From: Amorphophallus konjac
Lineage: Eukaryota > Streptophyta > Magnoliopsida > Alismatales > Araceae
Length of the DNA: 64,000 bases
Reading direction: 5' to 3'
Assembly (NCBI GenBank): GCA_022559845.1
Contig: JAHNEJ010003341.1
Span: 1 to 64,000 of the forward strand
Shown here piece by piece: positions 1-9,265 of the stretch. The position numbers were made by a program, and so were the translations under genes. The stretch's first letter is position 1, and every line of letters starts with the position of its first letter. The notes beneath the pieces were generated by a model. It worked only from the letters and a program-made list of their open reading frames with translations. It did no database searches and was not told where the DNA came from.

Positions 1-1005
1 AAATGCTGACCGCAGGGGAAATGCTGCCAAAATTCTCAAAGTTCATTGAAACCCCATGTTTGATCTTCCCCAGACGGTCGGCAGCAGGAAGAAATGCATC
101 CTTCAGAAGGCTATATGACGGTCTCATTTCCCCATCAATTCCACCCTCCAGATTTCCTTGGCATCCTCCTAACAAAAGCATCCATGAAATCCCCTTTTTC
201 GTATTCCAAATTCAGCTTCAATCGCATTCAGAGACTCAAAATCCCCGAAACAGAGCACCGTTCGAGCTCTGGAAAATGATGAAACCCTGTAGCAAATCTG
301 CCTTCTCGGCGCACAAAATTGCCCGCCGAGAACCCCTCTGCCGAGAGGTCTTTCCCCTCAGCTACACGACAAACTTCGTCCAGAGCCTTCGTCATGAGAA
401 CCTCCTAGTCCAGCTCCCGGCGCCAGGTTCCCGGCGCGACCAGGAATGCGCCGAGAACCCTTCTGCCGAGAACCCCTTGCCCTTGCTAGCCATTTTTCCC
501 CTGCCATTCGAACATGCTGGCCCTTCCCGACGCCACCTTCCCGGCGCGCCCAGGAGCGCGTCGGGAAGCTCCACGCCGAGGGCCTTCCCCCCTTTTCATC
601 TGGCCGCGCCGAGATCCTCATTTGGCCTACTAAACCGTGCCGAGAAGCCCCCTTCTTGGCCAATAAAGCCACGCCGAGAGCCCCTCCTTCTTCGGCCGAT
701 GAAACCCAGTCAGAGGCCCTCTTCTACACTGATATCCTTCAATCTTTGGTCTCCATACACATACGCCCCGGGGATGTTCAGAGATCGTCATGAATGCCTC
801 AAGAAGACATAGTAATGGGGAAGGTCTCCCCTACAGTCCTCATTCCCGATCCAGATTTCACCCTTATGAACCTGAAGGGTCATGTCATTACATGAGTCCC
901 GAGGGATTTCAAGGGGATATTAAACGATGGAATAAAGGTAAGCGTTGTCCCGGGGCCCGACGCCCATCCTCGTTCGGTTGTCATCCCGGCACTCCGTGGA
1001 TGATG
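1..1005. repeat. Inverted-repeat arm A, LTR-related
   Basis: This stretch matches the reverse complement of about 1705-2700, with blocks in the same mirrored order. A block around 230-310 (CTACAGGGTTTCAT and GTGCTCTGTTTCGGGG in reverse) comes first, then a block rich in CCGAGAACCC and GCGCGCC motifs (300-700), then a C-rich block near 820-900, and finally CGGCACTCCGTGGATGA near 984. The match is clearly diverged, not perfect. I read it as LTR sequence of the family at 1599-3794 in the opposite orientation. The long ORFs that cross it have no recognisable domain and I do not call them genes. Confidence 0.6.
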
Positions 1006-1578
1006 ACCTATCCTCTCTTGGCATAATCCAAGTTGAGGAGACATGCTGCCGAAGTTTACACATACCTTGCCAGGTAGCTATGATGTCCTACCTCTCAACC
1101 CCGTTGGCCCACGGAGCTATGTCCCTACATGCTCTCCGACGGTCCCTTGAAGGGGGAATATAGATGCAACATCGCGTACGCACGGGGCGCGTCATGTTAT
1201 GACAGTGCTTACTCGGACTCTGGGTCAGTTATGCCCGATCTTTTACGGATCCCACCCTGCCACTGCATGGGTGGTTTCCTATTCCCCACTCGACATGGTC
1301 CGAGTTGGTGGGAATATGCCGTCGGTTTTATCCCGAAAATAACGAACCCCTGCTTCGTCTAATACATTTAACGTTTTGCAAACGATTGAATTCCGTCTCT
1401 TTTAAGCATGCGGCTTAACCGCTGTCCGCCTCCTATCTCTAGCGTTTAATCAAGGGTTGTCCTCCTTAGGGAGGACGTAATTAACGTCATAGCGTTTATG
1501 GTATGACGGACTTCTGGTCCCGACTCGGACTTCATAATCGACTGATCAAGTCAGATCGAGCGCACAAAGAAATTGTCA
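1006..1578 (-). other. Presumed leader of a minus-strand retroelement
   Basis: This lies between the inverted-repeat arm and the primer-binding-like site at 1579-1598. If the LTR at 1599-3794 is a 5' LTR, this would be the 5' untranslated leader leading to a gag left of the window. No protein domain or RNA gene is recognisable. Confidence 0.35.
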
Positions 1579-1598
1579 CCCCGGTGACTGGCACGCCA
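1579..1598 (-). other. Primer-binding-site-like sequence
   Basis: On the minus strand it reads TGGCGTGCCAGTCACCGGGG, directly after an A/T-rich LTR end. Ty3/gypsy elements of the Tat/Athila group often have a primer site that starts TGGCG just inside the LTR. The tRNA is not identified. Confidence 0.5.
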
Positions 1599-1650
1599 AT
1601 AAATAAATAAATCAATAAATAAATAAAAATAAACTAAAATAAAATAAAAT
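1599..1650. repeat. AAAT-rich microsatellite
   Basis: Repeated AAAT units with small variations (AATC, AAAAT) at the 3' end of the minus-strand LTR. Confidence 0.85.
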
Positions 1651-1704
1651 GTGTCAAACAGCACCTCCCCTGGACCGAGCATTTGCTAGAGAGTGGTATA
1701 GGCT

Positions 1705-2700
1705 GACATCCACGGAGTGCCGGGATGAAAGCCGGAAAAAGAGTGAGCACTAAGGCTTGAAGAGACTATCTATGTCTCTGGCATCGGTCACTATTCCCCT
1801 TCTCGGAGACTGACGAAACTCATGTAGAGACAGGGTTCGTCAGACCCACGGGGTTGCATGTGAATCCAGTTAGGGACCTCAGAATGTAGGGGAGGTCAAT
1901 CCCCAGTTAATTTATCCCCTGGGGTACGTATGACGACTCACGAACGCCCCAGAATAAATGGACGAAGAGGCCAAAGGAGTGGACAAAGGAGAGGCTCTCA
2001 GCATGTTTTTTTATTGGCAAGAAGATGGCTCTCGGCGCGAGATTATAGGTTGGCCAAGGGGCTCTCGGCATGGGTTTACAGGTTGGCCAAGGGGGGGGGG
2101 GGGGGGGGGGGGGGGGCTCTCGGCATAGGTTTAAATTGGCCAAAAAAAAAGGGGCTTCTCGGCATGGTTTTAGTTGGCCAAAAAGGTCTCGGCGGTGGCT
2201 TCTTAACCAAACAAGGGGGGTCTCGGCATGGCCTTAATTGGCCCAAAGAGGGCTCTCGTCGCAGCCTAACCAAAACAAAGAAAAGGGGCTCTCGGCGTGG
2301 AGCTTCCCGGCGCGCTCATGGCCGCACCGGGAGCCTGGCACCGGGAGCCTGTGGGCTGGGAGGTTTACATGAAGGGTTTAGATGGCTTTTGTCGGTTTGC
2401 TGAAGAGGGAGACCTCTCGGCAGGATAGTTCTCGGCGGGGAATTTTGTACGCCGAGAAGGATGGCATTGCTACAGGGTTTCATGAGTTACAGAGCTGAAA
2501 CGATGCTCTGTTTGGGGATTTTATGAGATTTCTGGCTCGGATTGAGGCTGGATTTAGAGTGTAAGCGAGAGATTACACAGATATGGGTTTGATTTGCCAA
2601 AATGGGCTGGGTTCAAAGGGGAATCGAAGGAATCATTGCAGGATGGGGTTCTGAATCGTCATATTATTATTGACCCTCAGGGCTCCTTTGCTGGCATCTG
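1705..2700. repeat. Inverted-repeat arm B, LTR-related
   Basis: Partner of 1-1005. It contains CATCCACGGAGTGCCGGG near 1709, a block of repeated GGCTCTCGGCG and TTGGCCAA motifs (about 1980-2330), and CTACAGGGTTTCATGAG near 2471. The spacer between the arms is about 700 bases. The CTCGGCG repeats are the same motif family as the U3 repeats at 3540-3665. Confidence 0.6.
2091..2116 (+). repeat. 26-base G homopolymer
   Basis: An uninterrupted run of 26 G inside a CTCGGCG/TTGGCCAA repeat block. Such runs are often length-variable or misassembled. Confidence 0.9.
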
Positions 2701-3517
2701 TGGTCGCCTGGGAGCCAAGAGATGGCCATCTCTGACCCCACGGGCGACCTTGATGTAATTGTTCGGACTGGAGCCGGATTAGAAACCATCGGTATTAACC
2801 TATTGAAGCAGCTTACTTATTCCTGTGAGAAGAGGATCTCAAGCAAGCCGTCGGAACTATTGCCGATATCGGTAGTAGACTGCCCCAGAAGCCAAGAGAT
2901 GGTCTGTCTCTGGCCCTGGGGCAAGCCTGGGAGGCTTTATGCAAACGACGAAGACTGCGAAGGACATCGGTTCATCTAGAGCTACATTTATTCTACTGAA
3001 GACAACTGAGCCTGAAGACCCACCAGAGAATCAGACGCACTTCAGTTGAGCTTGAAATAAAAACATATAAGGGAAAGAAATAGCAGCAGACGGAGAGATA
3101 GCTGGCAGATGTTTCAATCACTCAACGCCCAAACGGGCCATTGGAGCATTTCGTATCATTAGATCACCTCAGAACTCACACCAATCACACGGAGGGAATG
3201 AGGGAGAGGGAGATGAATATACATCGGGATATCCCGGTTACACCCAAAATAAGATCGAGATAAACTCGGCAGGATTACATGAAGAAGAAAATAAAACTAT
3301 GGGGGAGGGCAGAGCATTGACTCCTCTCCCTCCCCGGCTGCCCACCTGAGCTTCTTCTCCTTCTTTCTCTTCTTCTTTCTTTTCTCAGCGGAGGCTCTCT
3401 TCTTCCTTTGGTTTCTGGCTATCCTCCGGATATCTCCCCCTTCTTTTTTTTTTCTATCCCCCTGCCGATTTCTTCTGGTGCTTCTCTCCCGGCCCCCGTC
3501 GATATGGAGGAAATGAG

Positions 3518-3529
3518 GCTTTTATAGGC
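3518..3529 (-). promoter_or_regulatory. LTR TATA box
   Basis: The minus strand reads GCCTATAAAAGCC. Downstream is a GA-rich leader, then an A/T-rich stretch near 3280 that could hold the polyadenylation site. This is the U3/R layout of an LTR promoter. Confidence 0.6.
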
Positions 3530-3539
3530 ATAGCACCCC

Positions 3540-3665
3540 CCCTTCTCGGTAGGGTTGCCTTGGCGCGCATACCTCAGGTTCCCGGCGTGCCCCCTTGCTT
3601 CCTGACGCAAAGGCTTCTCGGCGCCATGCTTTGGGCCGTGGTGAAGAGCTCTCGGCGCCATGGCC
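3540..3665 (-). repeat. CTCGGCG-type repeats in U3
   Basis: Several copies of TTCTCGGCGCC, CTCTCGGCGCC and TTCCCGGCG lie directly upstream of the TATA box. They include self-complementary GGCGCC cores. It is one of the LTR-specific palindromic modules discussed in the findings. Confidence 0.6.
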
Positions 3666-3794
3666 CATTTAGGCCCCTTTCTTATTGCTTTAATTTTTTT
3701 AATCACTAGGCTTCTGGGGCGCCTAATCTGCCTCTTCATTAGTCCTTCGAATCTGTCGGAACAGATGAAGGTCCTTTTAGTTGATGGGTTGACA

Positions 3795-4020
3795 TAGTCT
3801 TATCAGCATATTTCTGGAGATTTTCATCAGTCAACAGACTGCAATTCTTCATCAGTACTGCCATCTGAGTGATGACAATACCGGACATCGGCTTGGCCGG
3901 GAAGGGCTTCGGCTGGGTGGTAGCTTTAGTGACGACTCTTCTGTAGTTCTAGCTTTGCAGGAATTCCTGGGATCTTCATGTCTGATTTCATCTTCTCTTC
4001 GATTTCATCTTTACCCTTGA
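3795..4020 (-). other. Sequence downstream of the gag ORF
   Basis: A short stretch between the gag stop and the inserted LTR. In the minus-strand frames it shows only short broken open stretches. I recognise no protease or other domain. Confidence 0.3.
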
Positions 4021-5364
4021 CTATATTTCAGGTGTCAACACCGCATAGTTGGCATTGTTGACCGCACCCACTTGCTCATTTGTCACGACCCCTTCTGTGG
4101 CTCCGCCCGGGACACCAGCGCCTGTCTTTCTGACCACTTTGGGCTTCGGTGACTCAAACATGTTCATAATCAGGGAGTCCTTTAATTGAGTTTGGATGTA
4201 CCGGGCCCTTTCATAGAGTTCCTCCATTATAGTAAATTTATTCATGGCCAGGACGTGTCTGAACTGTGGGGTTGCATTAGACACAATCATCTTCACTTGT
4301 TCGGGCTCAGAGAGGGTATCCCTTATTCTTTCCGCCAGAGACCTCCATCTATCAGCATAGCGGACAAAATCCTCATCGGGCTTCATCTTTTTGGCCACTA
4401 GGTCGGTAATGGAGAGTGAGGGACCGACCCTATCCCTATATTTTTGCAAGAACCTTCTCTGGACTATTTCAAAATTCTCGGCCTCGCGGGGCTCCAAGGA
4501 ATAGAACCACTCAAGCGCGGGACCATCCAATGATCTCCGAAAGAGGTATGCCAGGGACCTCTGATCGTTTTGCCAATAGGAGGATTCATACATGAAATCC
4601 TTGAGGTGAATGAAGGGGTTGCCGGTACCATTGTATCTGCGGTACGTGGGCATTTCGGAGGGAGGAAGATGAATGACGGGAAGGATTGGCAAAGCAACCT
4701 CCGGGGTGCCTTTCACGTCCACCATCCTTCTCAGATTTTGAAACTGCTCGTCCATGCGATTGAACCTATTGAGGAGCGATTGGGCGAGCTCCTCTGGAGG
4801 TGAAGGTGGCACTTGCCACTGGGGGAGAAACTGTCTCCCGGAGACTTGAGGGGGGAACCCAAAATGAGAGGGAGCTGTCGGACCGCCAACAGTTGGCCCT
4901 GGCTGAAGCAGTGTGTGGGGAACAACGAGAGTTTGAGATTGTGACGGGAACTGGAATGAGGGTGGTTGTTGGCTCGCTTGTCCTTGAAGCGAGGGAGACT
5001 GGATGGCTTGTGCCAACGAAGGAGATGGAATGGCCTGCACGGACTCTTGGAGAGGTGCGATGGCCGAAGTTGATTCCTGGGGCGTGGGGGAAACAGATTT
5101 CCCCTTCATAATGACCTGGAAGGCCCGGAGCTGTTCAGAGGTAAGCTCCGTGTTGGCGAGGACGCCCAGTAAGGAAGAGATATCCTGTGGTGGGGACGTG
5201 TCCCCGGCAATAACCTGCACCTCATGCGAGAGCTCATGAGAAGGACCCGAGTCCATAGCATAGACTCGCGGGTCGGCTGACAAATCACGACTAGGGTGAT
5301 TTTCCTCAAAAGACTCGTGAGCCATGCTCACAGTTTTCCCAGAACGCAAAACATACACTAGCAA
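4021..5364 (-). CDS. Ty3/gypsy gag protein (Tat-like element)
   Basis: An uninterrupted 447-residue frame. The first half (to about residue 215) is low complexity, rich in Pro, Ser and Gln. Residues of about 240-345 form a retrotransposon capsid/gag domain: GNPFIHLKDFMY, a WFYSLEP stretch, FLQKYRDRVG and the conserved ADRWRSLAERI block. There is no CCHC zinc knuckle before the stop, which suggests that the nucleocapsid part lies in a following frame, as in the Tat-like pol at 57.6 kb where a CCHC-like motif opens the pol frame. Residue 1 and Met14 (MAHESFEENH) are both possible starts. Gag would assemble the particle that packages element RNA. The matching pol is not present, because another LTR interrupts the element just downstream. 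Confidence 0.8.
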   Translation of the reverse strand: MLVYVLRSGKTVSMAHESFEENHPSRDLSADPRVYAMDSGPSHELSHEVQVIAGDTSPPQDISSLLGVLANTELTSEQLRAFQVIMKGKSVSPTPQESTSAIAPLQESVQAIPSPSLAQAIQSPSLQGQASQQPPSFQFPSQSQTLVVPHTLLQPGPTVGGPTAPSHFGFPPQVSGRQFLPQWQVPPSPPEELAQSLLNRFNRMDEQFQNLRRMVDVKGTPEVALPILPVIHLPPSEMPTYRRYNGTGNPFIHLKDFMYESSYWQNDQRSLAYLFRRSLDGPALEWFYSLEPREAENFEIVQRRFLQKYRDRVGPSLSITDLVAKKMKPDEDFVRYADRWRSLAERIRDTLSEPEQVKMIVSNATPQFRHVLAMNKFTIMEELYERARYIQTQLKDSLIMNMFESPKPKVVRKTGAGVPGGATEGVVTNEQVGAVNNANYAVLTPEI

Positions 5365-5924
5365 GCAGGTAGCAGAGATTATCGAACAAGTTGATGCCTT
5401 TACGTCTTTTTTGTGTTTTGATTTTGATGATTTTTTGTGTTTTTAGCGGGATCCGAAGTTCACACAAAATGGGGACCCTAGTTTATTTTTGTTTCACCGC
5501 CGTGTCAGCTAGGGTCTCTCGTCTCACCATGAATGAAATGACTAACCTCAGGGAACTTCAATGGTACAACCAGCCCAGTGAACGAAGAGGAGATTCTTCA
5601 ATGTCGGAGACTTACGGAGGTCCCAGTGGAGGAGATTCTAGTCCGTTGAGAGGAATTCTCAAACGGAGAGTCCTTCCTTCACCGGGAAAGGGTGATCCTC
5701 AAAAAAAATGAAAAAAGGATAGAAAAGAGGGATGGATGCATGCAATGAAATGCTGACAGAGATATGGAGTGGGAAAACAACAGAAATAACAAACATGTAA
5801 TAAACAAACAACCAATCAAAACTGACAGTGCTGCCGTGAGCACAACGGGGGCGCGCGCGGGCGCCAAGGTGGAGAGGCACGGATGGTGCCGAACTTGCAA
5901 GGGTAGCCAAAAGGAAGCAGTAGA
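5365..5924 (-). other. Untranslated leader of the Tat-like element
   Basis: Between the gag start and the primer-binding site. I see no conserved domain, only an A-rich tract near 5700. The length of about 560 bases suits a gypsy leader that carries packaging signals, but none can be identified by eye. Confidence 0.45.
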
Positions 5925-5943
5925 GGTCCCACCGTGATCGCCA
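5925..5943 (-). other. Primer-binding-site-like sequence
   Basis: The minus strand reads TGGCGATCACGGTGGGACC, three bases inside the end of the LTR (…CACA at 5947). Tat-group elements typically carry TGGCG-type primer sites rather than the initiator-Met type. Confidence 0.55.
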
Positions 5944-6112
5944 ATCTGTGAGCGACGTCACGCGGTTCAGGGTGCGAAGAGGACGCGGAGCGCGCGGGCT
6001 CCTTCTTTTTTGTTTGCTGCAACACAGAAATAAGAGAAAAGAGAAGGGGCCACCACGGGAGATTGCTCCGGCGGGGCGAGCGGGACAAATGTGATATAGC
6101 AAGATATGGGGG

Positions 6113-6580
6113 TTAAACGACCATAGCGGGAAGTGACTCGCCGTGACCTCGGGGGGACGGGAATGGTGCAGAAATTAAATAGTAAGAATTGAAACGGCCA
6201 TTGGGGAAGTGACTCGCCGCGGCCTCGAGAATATGAGCAGATAAGAATATAACAGAATATAAGGAGAATATAAAGAGCGGGAATTTAAACGGCCATTGGG
6301 GAAGTGACTCACCGCGGCCTCGAGAACATGAATAGATAAGAATATAATATATAAGAACGGGAATTTAAACGGCCATTGGGGAAGTGACTCGCCGCGGCCT
6401 CGAGAATATGAATATATAAGAATATAACATATAAGAACGGGAACTTAAACGGCCATTGGGGAAGTGACTCGCCGCGGCCTCGAGAATATGAGCAGAATAC
6501 AACAGAATATAAAGAAAGTATAAGAACGGGAATTTAAACGGCCATTGGGGAAGTGACTCGCCGCGGCCTCGAGAACAAGA
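6113..6580 (-). repeat. 80-95 bp tandem repeat array
   Basis: At least five good copies start ACGGCCATTGGGGAAGTGAC at 6194, 6289, 6369, 6449 and 6538, and a more diverged one lies at about 6114. Each has a GC-rich half (CTCGCCGCGGCCTCGAGAA) and an A/T-rich half. Copy lengths vary through the A/T-rich half. Confidence 0.85.
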
Positions 6581-7202
6581 TGTGATCGCCAGGGGCCGAA
6601 AGACCCCAAAATAAAGAAAGTGATCGCGCCTACCTCAAGAGCGGGAGATGGCGGGTTGCTTCTTCCTCCCCCTTCAGCCGGCCGACGGAGAGGGTTTTCC
6701 TTGGGTACCCTTGCAAAACAACGACAAACAAGTAACGAGTGGATTAGAAAGATGAATGTGTAGTATTCAAATCCTTGCGATAAAAATAACGAAATGATGG
6801 CAAGACACACACCTGGTTGGTGTTGTCTTTTAAACCCCTCTCGGACTCGAGTAGGAGGAAAATGAGATGATGGATGCAAGAAGTATATAAGAAGAGGCGC
6901 CCTTATGAAGGGGGATAGATGATGCGAGATGATGAATGCAAAAGAACTAAGAAGAAAAGGAAAGGATTGGCTTATTGGATGTGCCGATGGTGAAATCCGG
7001 CGGAGCTCCGGCAGCGTAGGGATGGCGTGGAAGCGCGGTGGATGAAGACGACCTTCCTCTCACGAGCGTGAGCACCCAAGAAGCCGGCAGAACCTCCACC
7101 TACAAAAGACCCCACGGGTTAGAAAATGACTCCGGTAGCCTCTGGGCTCCGGCAGCCTATCGGATCTCTTCGAAGCTCTCCTAGAACTGAGGGGGTGGGC
7201 CT

Positions 7203-7213
7203 CTATTTATAGG
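7203..7213 (-). promoter_or_regulatory. LTR TATA box
   Basis: The minus strand reads CCCTATAAATAGA, immediately downstream of the palindrome array. This is a canonical position for an LTR core promoter. Confidence 0.65.
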
Positions 7214-7224
7214 GCTCCGGAGGG

Positions 7225-7698
7225 TGGAGGCGTCCAGGACCCTGGACACCTCCATCAGGGCCGAAGTAATATTTTATTCTATTTTTATTAATTTTTTCGG
7301 AATATTTTTGTGGAGGTGTCCAGGGCCCCGGACGCCCCTAATAGGTCCACCGAACACCACCGACGGCCGCACGCGGTTTGGCACAACGCGTGGTTTTGTG
7401 AGCGGCGTCTCGTGATTCAGAAATGGGCGCGTCTAGCTGGCTGGACGTCTCTATAATTTGGCTTTTTTCACACACGACAGACCGTCGTTCGGTGGGCGGC
7501 GCCCGTGAGGGAGTTGATGGAGGTGTCCAGGGGCCTGGACGTCTCCATAAATATATTATTTTTGTTTTTGTTTTGTCTTTTTATGCCAAAGCTGGCATTA
7601 TATATTTTTTATTTTTGTTTTTATGGAGGCGTCCAGGGGCCTGGACGCCTCCATTAATATATTATTTTTTTATTTTGTTTTGTCTTTTTATGCCAACT

Positions 7699-7732
<34 letters not shown>

Positions 7733-7871
7733 ATATTTATTTTTATGGAGGCGTCTAGGGGCCTGGACGCCTCCATTAATATATAATTTTTTTATTTGTG
7801 TTTTGGGTTTTGAAAAATAAAAATAAAATAAATTAAAAGAATGGGGGCGTCTAGGGGCCTGGACGCCCCCA
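7225..7871. repeat. Array of about 30-bp palindromes
   Basis: Near-perfect palindromes with arms TGGAGGCGTCCAG and a GGGGCC-type centre lie at 7225-7254, 7312-7340, 7518-7547, 7624-7653, 7746-7775 and 7842-7871, with a degenerate copy at about 7425-7452. The sequences between them are A/T-rich or unrelated. Several copies carry matching changes in both arms, for example GGGGGCGTC with GACGCCCCC. Confidence 0.9.
7702..7729. repeat. TA dinucleotide microsatellite
   Basis: An uninterrupted AT/TA run between two of the palindromes. Confidence 0.9.
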
Positions 7872-8129
7872 TCAAGACCCACCCGGGTCCTCGGACAAGC
7901 GTTGGCGGCCGCCCGGCAGATTCCCTTCTTGGTTCCCGAACCTCCTGATGCGTCTGACTGGTGTTGATGCCATCCGAATGCCGTGACGAGACGATTCCGG
8001 ATGCCGAAAAGGGCGGAAGAAGACTCAAGAAAAGGAAGCACTCGAGCGATTCAAAATGCGTAAGCCGTTGCGGGGCGTTGTATAGTAATATGAGACTTTC
8101 TCGGGAGACGTCAGGAATGGCGTGTCTAC

Positions 8130-9265
8130 ACCCACGAGCCCGAAGACTCGGAAGGGTTAGAAGGATGGTGCGGAGACTACACAAGTATCACAATTAATTG
8201 CAGAAATTAAACAGTTTATATGATTAAGTAGGAAATCAATTAACAATTTAATTAATATATGGTCCACATGATATAACAAAATAAACAACAATAGTCCACA
8301 ACTAGTACAGAGACAGGAAAGAAAAGTACAGCTACACGGGGCATACCCCCGCTCTGACCTCTGGCACTAATGCTGGACACCTGAACCACGCTGAGCCTCA
8401 GTCGCGCTCCTCTGAGGCCGCGCCTCGCCTGAAACACGGTGAAAACACTCAGGGAATGAGTCTCAGAACAAGACTCAGTAGGGATCACTCGAACCCTACC
8501 TCGCAAAACGGGAAACCACTACGCTAGCGGTTAAGCGAGTACCTCAGAAGTAACAGCCCTACAACTACAACATCGGTCTCGCGGCACAGAAATCGAAACA
8601 CGCACCACGGCAAAAGAACCGGGACTCAACGGTCAACCCGACCAAGACTCGAAGGTCGAAGTCACAGAGACTGACAATCTGTCACTCCCGACTCGACAGG
8701 AGTACCTCCCACTAGAAGTACAGTCGGTAGCATCCCCTGACGACTTACACCGCACCGCAGGTGAACTGCCTGACGTGGTAGCGCCTACCAGAGGCAAGAA
8801 CATCGCACAAGAAACCACAAGCAAGTGACTAGCTAGGGTCACGCTCATCAGCGTGGGTCCAACCGCCCCCAAACACGTGTGCACACACAGACCATGCGTC
8901 CTAGGTCTGGCCTCTAACTGGTTTTCCCCTTAGTCGGACTCTGGCTACAGATGTGGAGCCCGACGGAAACCAGTTTAAAAACCGTCCTCAGGGTAAGCCT
9001 CTCCACCTACTCTCAGGTGGGACCACTCGCGTGTAAGCAGGCTACGACTAGCGGAGGGTCACTGAAGGGGTAGACTCTCAAGTCAACGGAAAACAACGTC
9101 CGCATCCGACGACGTACGGGGACCATCCCACGTACCAGCACCATCGCACGATGACCGTGGTCGGAGAAAAAATGGGACTGCAAACCACCCGGTGCAATCC
9201 AGAGCCTGGCGGTCCAACACTGGTGCGCCACAGGCTCTGACGGTCTATCGCTGGACCGTCACAGC
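8130..9265 (-). mobile_element. Old minus-strand LTR, left part
   Basis: From CCCACGAGCCCGAAGACTCGG onward it follows the Tekay LTR at 16023-18729 block by block: the same AGTCCAC/GTACAG and CCCAACCACGTGTGCACACA-like blocks appear in the same order. About 55 terminal bases (the TGTAACGACCCGAG end) are absent because the Tat-like element inserted at 8130. The right part continues at 32266. Confidence 0.7.

Larger units (their letters stand above)
1599..3794 (-). mobile_element. Tat-like LTR (probable 5' LTR)
   Basis: On the minus strand it starts TGTCAACCC at 3794, has a TATA box at 3518-3529 followed by a purine-rich transcript-like stretch, and ends next to a primer-binding-like site at 1598. 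The length of about 2.2 kb resembles the LTR at 5947-8129. It would have inserted just downstream of the gag at 4021-5364, splitting that element. Both boundaries are by eye, and I could not confirm a target duplication because the other end is outside the window. Confidence 0.5.
5947..8129 (-). mobile_element. 5' LTR of the Tat-like element
   Basis: About 2.18 kb. The minus-strand start is TGTAGACACGCC at 8129 and the end is CACA at 5947, followed by the primer site. It holds a TATA box at 7203-7213, six or seven palindromes upstream of it, and an 80-95-base tandem array near its 3' end. At 8130 the flank becomes the interior of an older LTR, so the element inserted there. The matching 3' LTR must lie left of the window. 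Confidence 0.65.

Noticed and set aside
3..812. 269-residue plus-strand ORF at the left edge
   Set aside because: It crosses LTR-related repeats of CCGAGAACCC, and its Pro/Arg/Ser composition reflects the repeats.
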